Source: Planctomycetaceae bacterium UBA4732 (GTDB lineage Bacteria > Planctomycetota > Planctomycetia > Gemmatales > Gemmataceae). Taken from it: DNA of 23,173 bases. Each line of letters starts with the position of its first letter. The first letter of the stretch is position 1. The notes beneath the pieces are model-generated. The model was not told the DNA's origin. It worked only from the letters and a program-made list of their open reading frames with translations, and did no database searches. The DNA lies in NCBI GenBank assembly GCA_002404095.1, contig DHJA01000283.1, positions 20,712 through 43,884 on the forward strand. Reading direction: 5' to 3'. The position numbers were made by a program, and so were the translations under genes. This document shows, one piece after another, positions 15,480-21,108 of the stretch.

Positions 15480-16458
15480 GAGCGGCCGCCCCCTTTCCGA
15501 TATGAGACAATCCGCAGTCAATTTGTCTGCGAATGTCGGCCGGCGTCAGTCCTGAATCAAGGGCGGCTTCGGTCAACAGGGCGTGCGCCAGGGCCGGCGG
15601 ACAGGCGAACTCGGCAAGGTTCGCGGCCGCGCTGAACAGCAGACGGTGCCGGTCCCCTTGGTCGGCGGCGTCCCGGATGAAATCGAACGTCGCCCGATTC
15701 AAACGCGGCGAACCGTCCGCGACGGCGGCGCGGCGGGCTTTCTCCTCGCTCTGCTGACTTGCCGCCGTCACCGCGGCTTGCCAGTCGGCGGCGGCTTGCT
15801 CGCACGTCACGGCAACCGGGGGCAAGTCGAAGGGTTCGGGTTGTTCCGCCAACCGGCGGATGCCGTCGAGGGACAGAGCCATCAATTCGTCGTGCGTCAG
15901 CCGGCGTTTGTGCAAGCCGGTTTTCGGGTGCCGGCTGTTCGGTGCGCGAAAGAGACGCACCGCGTCATATACGCCGGCGTCGATGCTCACGCCGGACGCG
16001 GCGGCGATACTCTCGGCAAAACGTCGCGCCGCCCGGTTGAAGAGAACGGACGGCGCCGGCCCCCAGAAAGTCGGCAGTCCGACGTGATAGCCTTTCGAGC
16101 CGGAAAAGAAGGCGAGCAAATCGTCGTCATCCAGGACCGGGTAACGGTCAAGGAGGAACGCCATAAGGCGTCTAGCGTCGCGCAAGGCGTGTTCCGGGTC
16201 GTTTTCCCGGTCAATGTCCCACCAAAGCCACGGCCCCCCGCACGGCCCGCTGTAGCCCTTTGTCGAGCCGGTCTCCGCAAGATGCCGGCGGAAGTCGTCG
16301 CCATAGGTGAAGGCGGACAAGTACGATTCGCGGTCGGGTTCGGCCCGTGAGTCGCCAGCGCAGCACGCGGCGAAGGCGGCGGCGGCGTCCACTAAACGCC
16401 GTCGCCCCGTCTTGCTCCCGACGACGCGAAAGCCGTAGGGCATGGACGCGGCTGTCAT
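15472..16458 (-). CDS. Archaeo-eukaryotic-type primase (PrimPol-like)
   Basis: The start is ATG 16458, overlapping the stop of the DUF669-like gene as ATGA; this gives 328 residues. Motifs of an AEP catalytic core are visible in order: LWWDIDRE with metal-binding D81 and D83, FFSGSKGYHVGLP with S121-K122 and H125, and RLFRAPNSRHPKTGLHK (R171 to K184). The C-terminal part (about 262-320: DQGDRHRLLFSAAANLAEF, then ADIRRQIDCGLSHI) looks like a helical PriCT-type domain. It should make primers for the element's replication. No helicase is fused to it; the helicase is the next gene. Confidence 0.82.
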   Translation of the reverse strand: MTAASMPYGFRVVGSKTGRRRLVDAAAAFAACCAGDSRAEPDRESYLSAFTYGDDFRRHLAETGSTKGYSGPCGGPWLWWDIDRENDPEHALRDARRLMAFLLDRYPVLDDDDLLAFFSGSKGYHVGLPTFWGPAPSVLFNRAARRFAESIAAASGVSIDAGVYDAVRLFRAPNSRHPKTGLHKRRLTHDELMALSLDGIRRLAEQPEPFDLPPVAVTCEQAAADWQAAVTAASQQSEEKARRAAVADGSPRLNRATFDFIRDAADQGDRHRLLFSAAANLAEFACPPALAHALLTEAALDSGLTPADIRRQIDCGLSHIGKGAAAHG

Positions 16459-17039
16459 CGCCGGTCCCCCAAGTGCGAGCCGTTGGCTTCGACGGCCTGC
16501 TTGCCGTGCATTCGTCGGCTTGGCGGCGGCGGCGCCGGTTCCTTTTCCAGCTGAGAAGGGTCGAATGACGCATCCGCTTCGGGTGTGTCCGTCGGCTCGA
16601 AGGCGTCGCCCGGCTCGATGCCGGCGCACTCGAAACGGGTTAGGCGGTTGCTTTCACTCCCATCGTCATTGCGGCGTATAGCCAGCTTGCCCCGAATCAG
16701 GATGCCGGCCGGCAACGGCTTTTCAAGCTGTTCAAGGCTTGTTATTCCCAGCTTAGCGAGGTCGCGTTTAGTCATCGGCAGCGCGGCAGGCGTCAGCCAA
16801 AGGTCAACCCAAGCGCGGCGGCTTTCGTATTCGCCTTCGGTTACTTCAAGCGTCAACTTGTATCCAGGGGTCGAGCGCTGTTTGCTGGTGAACAGCTCGC
16901 CCGACAGGATGCGAAAGAGGTATTCGCCCGCTGGCAACGGCGCGAAGTCGGCGGCGGCTTCCGTGCGCTTCCAGGTTTCCGCCAGAGATTCGCGCTCGGA
17001 ATTGTGTAGAATGTCACTGAGTTTTTTGCGTTCAGTCAT
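16455..17039 (-). CDS. DUF669-like phage/plasmid ssDNA-associated protein
   Basis: The start is ATG 17039, with GGAG 9 nt upstream and an 8-bp overlap (ATGACTGA) with the preceding gene; an in-frame ATG at 17054 lacks a ribosome site. The 194-residue product has the DUF669 pattern: LPAGEYLFRILSGELFTSK (about 38-56), YKLTLEVTEGEYESRRAWVD and a PAGILIRGKLAI strand, an OB-like beta fold. The acidic, proline-rich tail (about 145-185) resembles the acidic tails of SSB proteins. Members lie beside phage replication or recombination genes and are thought to bind ssDNA. The position immediately before the primase fits that. Confidence 0.75.
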   Translation of the reverse strand: MTERKKLSDILHNSERESLAETWKRTEAAADFAPLPAGEYLFRILSGELFTSKQRSTPGYKLTLEVTEGEYESRRAWVDLWLTPAALPMTKRDLAKLGITSLEQLEKPLPAGILIRGKLAIRRNDDGSESNRLTRFECAGIEPGDAFEPTDTPEADASFDPSQLEKEPAPPPPSRRMHGKQAVEANGSHLGDRR

Positions 17040-17454
17040 TGCGGGGATCTCCATTGCGAGCCGGGCGGCTTGTCCCCGCCCGGCTCGGTCGGTTAATCGA
17101 AAGGGTAGGTTGAGCCGGCGCGGCGGCGCGGTCGGCCAGCGCCCAGACGGTGACGGGGCGAGCGTGACCTTGCGGCCGCGACGTGCGCACGAATCCGGCG
17201 GGTCGAATGATCTTGGCTTCCGCCAAAGGTCCGGGTACGGCGCCGAAGAGTTTCGGGTTAAGGTCGGGCGGCAATGTTACGCTGACGCGCACGACGTCGG
17301 CAGTCGCCTCGCCGACGGCGACGAGGCGGAACAGCAGGGCGCGGCGGCCGCGGCGGACGAAAACGGCCCGGCGCGATTGCAACAGAGAAAGGGCTTCACG
17401 CTTACGACGTTCGCCTTCAGTGCCGTCAGTTAGTGACAGGATTGTGCCAGTCAC
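17032..17454 (-). CDS. Small conserved winged-helix-like protein of the element
   Basis: A GTG at 17454 is chosen as the start because the sequence from VTGTILSLTDG onward looks like protein, while the frame upstream shadows the excisionase gene; 140 residues result. After a basic helix (RRAVFVRRGRRALLFRL, about 30-46) comes a compact unit with a winged-helix feel: ADVVRVSVTLP, LNPKLFGAVPGPLAEAKII, then a basic beta strand. The tail is basic and disordered. I do not recognise a named family. It overlaps the xis-like gene by 29 bp and the DUF669 gene by 8 bp, so it belongs to the replication operon. The start is uncertain. Confidence 0.6.
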   Translation of the reverse strand: MTGTILSLTDGTEGERRKREALSLLQSRRAVFVRRGRRALLFRLVAVGEATADVVRVSVTLPPDLNPKLFGAVPGPLAEAKIIRPAGFVRTSRPQGHARPVTVWALADRAAAPAQPTLSINRPSRAGTSRPARNGDPRND

Positions 17455-17668
17455 GGCTCGCCCTCCACGTCGCGGGACAACCGGCGGCAAGCCACGAATC
17501 GAGGTCGGTGCGTCGCCAGCGCACCAGAGCGCCGACGCGGACGGGTGCCGGCATCTTGCCGGCGTCGGCAACCCTGTAGACGTGACGGGGAGAGCAATCG
17601 AGCAGCGCGGCCACGGCGCGGACGTCTAGCAGCGCGGCCAGTTCTGGCGGCAAAACAGAAGTGTTCAC
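17426..17668 (-). CDS. Excisionase/AlpA-like MerR-type HTH protein
   Basis: GTG at 17668 has AAGGA 7 nt upstream and is preferred over a GTG at 17719 with no ribosome site. The 80-residue protein is almost entirely one HTH_17/MerR-like domain: LLDVRAVAALLDCSPRHVYR (about 14-33), VADAGKMPAPVRVGALVRWR as the wing, and RRTDLDSWLAAG. This is the standard form of tyrosine-recombinase excisionases and of AlpA-type activators. It is the first gene after a 210-bp intergenic region rich in repeats, which it may bind. Confidence 0.8.
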   Translation of the reverse strand: MNTSVLPPELAALLDVRAVAALLDCSPRHVYRVADAGKMPAPVRVGALVRWRRTDLDSWLAAGCPATWRASRDWHNPVTN

Positions 17669-17739
17669 GGATTCGTCCTTTGAGAGTCGGTTGCGGCAAG
17701 CGCGGCGCTTGCCTGACACCCCAATTAAAAGGCGAGTTC

Positions 17740-17878
17740 CGGACAGATAATTTGTCCGTCGGATTTATTCCGGCGTGCTGACAGAAAAAGACGTGAATTG
17801 TCCGGGAAAGAAAGGGATGCTGCCGCGCGCCGGAATAAATCGGAGGGCTTGACGGGGTTGGCGCGTCGATTTTGTCCG
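17740..17878. promoter_or_regulatory. Repeat-rich intergenic region: candidate origin, operator or Xis site
   Basis: Three elements lie in this gap between two co-directional genes. CGGACA-N7-TGTCCG is a 6-bp-arm palindrome at 17740-17758. A perfect 14-bp inverted repeat, GATTTATTCCGGCG (17762-17775) and its complement (17828-17841), has a 52-bp loop. TTGTCCG occurs three times in the same orientation (17752, 17798, 17872). The region is AT-richer than its surroundings. These features suit a replication origin or a regulator binding region upstream of xis and the replication genes. I did not find a convincing -35/-10 pair for the xis gene. Confidence 0.55.
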
Positions 17879-17881
17879 GCG

Positions 17882-18349
17882 CTACTTGGCGGCTCGTTCG
17901 ATTCGTTTCCTATGCCGGTCAACGGCGGCTTTCACTTCGCGTTTGTCCAGCCCTAACGCACGGGCGCATTCTCCGTAAGTTTTGTAGCGGCGGCTGCCCC
18001 AGGCGCTGAATATCTGGGCGTCTGCCTTAAGGTCGGTATCAGCGGGCCGGCCCCGTGTGCGGCGCGTCTGTTTTTCGTCTTGCTCCGCCCCGCCCTCTTC
18101 GCGTTTGGCATCGGCGCTTCTGGCAGTGGCCGGCTCGCCCGTTCTCTCACACTCCGCTTGGAGGATATCCGCGACATCTTTCAGGGAAATACCGAAAATG
18201 TCTGTTCCCGCCTTGCAACGGACGCGAAGCAAATCATCCATTCGCTTGGGTGTATCCGCAGTGAACGCGGAATGGCGGAAGAGTTGGCAAGCGAAGTGTT
18301 TGATTCGGTCCAAGTCGTGTGCTTCATTGGGGGGCACACGTTCACGCAT
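17882..18349 (-). CDS. Unknown element protein with C-terminal homeodomain-like HTH
   Basis: From ATG 18349 the product is 155 residues: a helical N-terminal part (about 8-70), a charged low-complexity linker (about 71-105, many Glu/Arg/Lys) and a C-terminal HTH-like unit, RYKTYGECARALGLDKREVK. The ATG overlaps the TGA of the preceding ORF in an 8-bp ATGCGTGA, the same type of overlap seen elsewhere in this operon. However, codons with high GC3 and protein-like sequence continue upstream in this frame to about 18480 with no start codon, so the true gene may be longer or fused to the preceding ORF through a frameshift. No named family recognised. Confidence 0.6.
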   Translation of the reverse strand: MRERVPPNEAHDLDRIKHFACQLFRHSAFTADTPKRMDDLLRVRCKAGTDIFGISLKDVADILQAECERTGEPATARSADAKREEGGAEQDEKQTRRTRGRPADTDLKADAQIFSAWGSRRYKTYGECARALGLDKREVKAAVDRHRKRIERAAK

Positions 18350-18791
18350 TGTGGCGATATAGTTGGGGTTGGCTTCCAGGTATGGCCGGAGGCTGACGTA
18401 GCGGCCGGCGGCGGGGTCGTATTCTTGGTCCCCCTCCAGCCGCCTCCCCGTCAGTTCCGACGGCTGCCGTATGCGACAACAATCCCTTGTTTCCCGGCTT
18501 GTCCCCCTTGCTCTGTCCCGTCCTGTCCTGTTCGCCAGTGAGGTGATCCCGCAGCCGCTTCAACCCGAAAATCGCTGCCCACCCTGGCACGCGGAGGTAT
18601 GGAATCGGTTGCGGTCCCAGCAACTCAACGTCGGGGTGTGACAGATGCTCCGACGCCCACGCATGTGCATCGCGCCAAGTTTCCACGTAGTCAATGCAAT
18701 CCAGGTTGTTCAAATTGGCGTGAGCTTCGAGCCTGGAGATGTTTTGATTCAACCAGGAAATGAATTCGCCGACGCTATTGGGTTCCGCCAT
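18342..18791 (-). CDS. Unknown small element protein (possibly 5' part of a frameshifted gene)
   Basis: ATG 18791 begins the protein-like part (MAEPNSVGEFISWLNQN); sequence upstream in this frame is arginine-rich shadow. The 149-residue product has a plausible globular stretch to about residue 95 (ending GLKRLRDHLTGEQD), then low-complexity Gly/Lys sequence. Its last 27 codons are arginine/proline-rich with low GC3 (about half), unlike its neighbours, while the adjacent frame there is strongly GC3-rich. This suggests that the coding frame switches near 18480. Function is unknown. It follows the HTH gene by 73 bp. Confidence 0.5.
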   Translation of the reverse strand: MAEPNSVGEFISWLNQNISRLEAHANLNNLDCIDYVETWRDAHAWASEHLSHPDVELLGPQPIPYLRVPGWAAIFGLKRLRDHLTGEQDRTGQSKGDKPGNKGLLSHTAAVGTDGEAAGGGPRIRPRRRPLRQPPAIPGSQPQLYRHNA

Positions 18792-18864
18792 GACATCTAC
18801 CCTTGCACGGGCCAGCCGGCCGCGGCGAAGGGAAAGGGTAGCATCCCGTCGGCGGGCCGGCCGT

Positions 18865-19497
18865 TCAACCGCTAGCAAGGCGGTTGCCCGATGGGACTAT
18901 TCTAGCAATCGTTACGGGTGAGGCTTCCCCTTCGTCGGGTTCGGCGGCGAGAGCTTCAAGTTCTTGCCGGACTTCGCGGACGTGGTTGGCAAAATGCGGC
19001 AGCCCCTTTTGTTGGTCGTGGAAGTCGTCAAGAACGTCGCGGACGTTTCCCCTTCGGGCGGCGACGATGCCGCGGACAATCTCTTCGGCGTCGGTCGGGC
19101 CGATTGCCAGGGCGTCTTGCGGCAGCTGAACCAAGCGCAAAATCTCAACGGCGGCCTTCAGGCGGTTCGGGCCGTCGGGCTTCTCCATCTCGCCGGCCAA
19201 CACCCCCAAGGCTTGCGGAATCAGCGAGCGCAGCCGGTCGGCGGCCGCGCCCCATATTTCGCCGCGTCGTTGGTTCAACGTGGCTTGAAACAGCGGATCA
19301 TACAACCGCCATTTCGTGACGCACGTTCGGGACAGGTTCAGCAGTTCGGCGGTTTCCTTGTCGGTCTTGCCACTCGCCAGAAGGTCAAGGGCGTTTAGCT
19401 GGGGCATCGTCAGCCCGCGTTTGTGTTGCCGTTGGTAGACGACGGTTCCGTTTTCGCTCTGCGCGTCCTTCCGCAGTTGTCTTTTCGCAGCTGTCAT
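18865..19497 (-). CDS. HTH protein at the head of the element operon (small-terminase-like or regulator)
   Basis: ATG 19497 has GGGAGG about 10 nt upstream and is preferred over the in-frame ATG 19539. The 210-residue protein has a homeodomain-like HTH: MPQLNALDLLASGKTDKETA, then LLNLSRTCVTKWRL (about 30-65). A long helical region follows (LFQATLNQRRGEIWGAAADR and on to 125) with an acidic C-terminal region. The HTH followed by a helical oligomerisation segment is like phage small terminase subunits and phBC6A51-type proteins, but similar HTH proteins also occur as regulators. It is the first gene of the minus-strand operon. Integrated, it faces attR; in the excised circle it would lie about 100 bp after the int stop codon. 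Confidence 0.68.
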   Translation of the reverse strand: MTAAKRQLRKDAQSENGTVVYQRQHKRGLTMPQLNALDLLASGKTDKETAELLNLSRTCVTKWRLYDPLFQATLNQRRGEIWGAAADRLRSLIPQALGVLAGEMEKPDGPNRLKAAVEILRLVQLPQDALAIGPTDAEEIVRGIVAARRGNVRDVLDDFHDQQKGLPHFANHVREVRQELEALAAEPDEGEASPVTIARIVPSGNRLASG

Positions 19498-19599
19498 TTC
19501 GACGCCTCCCTTATTCGCGTTCTGCCGCGTTCTCGCCATTGAGACGGCGGACGGACCATTTCGATGTCGTTTGACGCATTAGGCGACGGCCCAGCCTGT

Positions 19600-19810
19600 T
19601 CAGCGGGTCGTGGCGCCAAGCAGCAGCGCGGCGAGCCGGGCGCGGTCTTCCGGCGGCAAGGCGAGCAGCGCCGCGGCGAGGCTCTCCGCGGTAAGACCGG
19701 CCACGGTTATTTGTGCGCCAACTGCACCGGATTCTGCAGCGCCGGGAATCGGCGGTTGCCACAACTCATTGCAGTGAGTACTATTTATGGAAGGCCGTTC
19801 GAGTCCCCTT
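19600..19810 (-). pseudogene. Displaced 3' end of int (C-terminal 65 codons, separated by integration)
   Basis: From the att core the minus strand reads RGLE, then RPSINSTHCNELWQPPIPGA and on to LTAESLAAALLALPPEDR-type helical sequence, with a TGA at 19600-19602. If recombination occurs inside the 14-bp identical core, this frame joins exactly to int codon 420 (PPRGLE) and gives a 485-residue integrase. It contains AAESGAV, which mirrors AANSGAV in the int tail, from the shared 23-bp repeat. The helical Ala/Leu-rich end is typical of a small accessory or oligomerisation tail. It has no start codon of its own near the boundary; the open frame continuing into host DNA is chance. It is silent in the integrated state. 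Confidence 0.75.
19721..19742 (+). repeat. Right-end copy of the 23-bp arm-type repeat
   Basis: ACTGCACCGGATTCTGCAGC plus GC matches the tandem repeats at 12546-12591 in 21 of 22 bases and lies 54 bp inside attR. A further short palindrome ACTCA-N6-TGAGT lies at 19764-19779, between this repeat and the core. Presence at both ends in the same orientation fits binding by Int or Xis. Confidence 0.65.
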
Positions 19811-19818
19811 TGGGGGTA
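19797..19818 (+). repeat. attR: right copy of the tRNA-Glu 3' end
   Basis: GTTCGAGTCCCCTT followed by TGGGGGTA repeats the tRNA-Glu 3' end with one additional T (run of three instead of two). The preceding bases (AAGGCC) do not match the tRNA, so this is a 3' fragment, not a gene. To its right the sequence should be the original host flank of the tRNA. The extra T would unbalance a tRNA acceptor stem, so it probably arose after integration, when selection on this copy was lost. Confidence 0.88.
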
Positions 19819-19860
19819 GATTGACAACCCGTTGACGACCCAGGTTGTCGGCGCTAGAGG

Positions 19861-19902
19861 GGGACATTCATCATCCTTTGGGAATGATGAATGTCCCTTT
19901 TT
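19861..19902 (+). terminator. Strong terminator, probably the ancestral terminator of tRNA-Glu
   Basis: GGGACATTCATCAT (19861-19874) and ATGATGAATGTCCC (19884-19897) form a perfect 14-bp stem with a 9-nt loop, followed on the plus strand by TTTTT. No plus-strand gene ends nearby today. The tRNA 3' fragment at attR ends 42 bp upstream, so before the element arrived this hairpin would have followed tRNA-Glu directly. A 7-bp inverted repeat GACAACC/GGTTGTC lies between (19823-19849). Confidence 0.8.
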
Positions 19903-20030
19903 CCGTTTCAACTGTTGGGAGACATCCTGCCGCTGGTGTTGGCGCACCTAGGGGTCGGCGCGGTACAATCGGAAGGGTCAGGGGAGTAGACCTCCACCGC
20001 ACCCGGATCGCGAGCCGAGAACGCCTATCG

Positions 20031-20276
20031 TCCCCAAGGGGCGAACCCTTAACAAAGCATGGCGCTCTCTCGGGTCGCCAACGCCTGATACGGCGCCGTG
20101 GGGTTGCTCCCCTGATATACCAGTATGGCGAAAAGGTGATCAAACCAACGAGAGAGGCAGGCTCGTGAAGACGAGTACAGTACTCTCAGACTCTCATATG
20201 AAGCCGTCGGCGGACGGTGGCGTACACCGTCCGTAAATTCCGGTTCATCTAATTAGAGCATGGCGCTCTTTGTTTT
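20031..20276 (+). ncRNA. Candidate structured RNA (chain of hairpins, possibly HEARO/omega-RNA-like)
   Basis: No credible ORF covers 19903-20293, but the plus strand from about 20060 is dense in stem-loops. They are CGCC/GGCG (20082-20095), GGGG-ttgct-CCCC (20100-20112), CTCG-tgaaga-CGAG (20162-20175) with an overlapping alternative GAGTA-cag-TACTC (20073+100 to 20185), CGGACGGTG-gcgta-CACCGTCCG (20211-20233) and finally AGAGC-atggc-GCTCT with a T-rich tail (20255-20276). Unpaired strings such as GGTGATCAAACCAACGAGAG join them. The 13-mer AGCATGGCGCTCT stands near each end (20056-20068, 20257-20269). The style recalls the HEARO RNAs that accompany IscB genes, but no iscB is here and I cannot confirm the family. 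The last hairpin could act as its terminator. Confidence 0.42.
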
Positions 20277-20293
20277 CCCCGGGGTCGAACGAG

Positions 20294-21103
20294 CTACAAC
20301 GGCCGAATCGACAGTAGCCCATGAAAGCCCTGCCGCGAAAGCTGCTGCCGAAGGCGAGTCGTGACCCCGCGGACCCGATAGCCAACCCGGCCCTCGGCAT
20401 CAACCCACGGGTTAAAAGCACGGACAGAACCGAGGGAGCCCTTTGACCGAATCGACAAGGCGAACGTGAGCCCCGTATCCGCGCCGAAGAGCGTCACGAG
20501 GCGGAGCAGAGAATCGAAGTCTCCGTCCCGTGCTGCAGTAAAGGACTTTCGGCAATCCCCGACAAAACTGCTCGCTTCTACCGCCGTCCGCTCAATCCGC
20601 TGCTCGGCCTCGCTCAGGTCCGTCAACGGGTCCAAGACCCATTCGGGCTTGGCGAATTCACCATCGAGACAAATCCACGTAGCCTGTCGCCCGTTAAAGA
20701 GCAACCCTGCTCGACACCGTTCGCGGAGCATATAGCTCTTCAACTGCTCGACGTGGTCTGACAGTTCCGCCTCTCGGCGCTTGGTTTCAACTATCACGGC
20801 AGGGACATAGGGAGCAAATCGCTCTTCAATGGCCTCACCGGCGACGAAGCCTGCCACGTCGAGGGAGCGCTCTTCAACGCCGAAGCGGAGATGTTGATTC
20901 ACCACAGCCGCACGGGCTCCGCCTTTGGTAAGAAACCAAACGAGCGCCTGACGGACGTGTTCCTCCGGAGTCAAGCAGACGAGACGCTCCCTTACCAGAC
21001 ATCTGACGAAGCTGCGCGCGCCATCCTTGGGCTCAGTCACGAGGGGCGCGACGAGATCTTGGCCGAGATACCGAAAACAGGGCACTTCAAGGGTTTCCGC
21101 CAC
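20294..21103 (-). CDS. PD-(D/E)XK nuclease with HsdR N-terminal-like domain
   Basis: The 269-residue protein starts at GTG 21103, a few bases after the TAA of the GTPase ORF, with AGGA/AGGGA just upstream. Residues about 40-145 are a type I restriction HsdR-N-like nuclease domain: E48 in PEEHVRQAL, D82 in ERSLDVAGF, E106-T-K108 in IVETKRRE, and a QxxxY motif at Q120-Y124 (EQLKSYM). The end of the fold is AGLLFNGRQATWICL. All catalytic positions of a PD-(D/E)XK enzyme are present. The remaining 120 residues are not recognised and end in a basic segment. There is no helicase or methylase, so it is not a complete type I restriction enzyme; it is paired with the adjacent GTPase. Confidence 0.82.
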   Translation of the reverse strand: MAETLEVPCFRYLGQDLVAPLVTEPKDGARSFVRCLVRERLVCLTPEEHVRQALVWFLTKGGARAAVVNQHLRFGVEERSLDVAGFVAGEAIEERFAPYVPAVIVETKRREAELSDHVEQLKSYMLRERCRAGLLFNGRQATWICLDGEFAKPEWVLDPLTDLSEAEQRIERTAVEASSFVGDCRKSFTAARDGDFDSLLRLVTLFGADTGLTFALSIRSKGSLGSVRAFNPWVDAEGRVGYRVRGVTTRLRQQLSRQGFHGLLSIRPL

Positions 21104-21108
21104 ATCCC

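Larger units (their letters stand above)
12416..19811. mobile_element. Integrative element in tRNA-Glu with replication module (satellite/plasmid-like)
   Basis: The segment between the two att repeats carries an integrase touching attL, an excisionase-like gene, a primase, a DnaB-like helicase, a DUF669-like ssDNA protein and several HTH regulators, all on the minus strand and largely overlapping. Repeats related to Int arm sites lie near both ends. No capsid, portal, large terminase, relaxase or type IV secretion gene is present. It may therefore be a self-replicating integrative plasmid, a phage satellite using a helper's particles, or a decayed prophage; the intact overlapping operon argues against decay. 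The exact crossover lies within the 14-bp identity, so the ends given are approximate by a few bases. Confidence 0.9.

Noticed and set aside
19600..19947. Independent 115-residue minus-strand gene spanning attR
   Set aside because: Its first 45 codons run through the terminator hairpin and host flank; only the part left of the core looks coding, and that fits as the displaced int tail.
20198..20246. Group II intron domain V-like hairpin (AAGCCG...CGGTTC)
   Set aside because: The distance between the arms is about 46 nt instead of the fixed 34, no other intron domains or reverse transcriptase are visible, and the inner stem does not match.
20294..21103. Complete type I restriction enzyme
   Set aside because: Only the HsdR-N-like nuclease domain is present; there is no DEAD-box translocase, no HsdM and no HsdS nearby.
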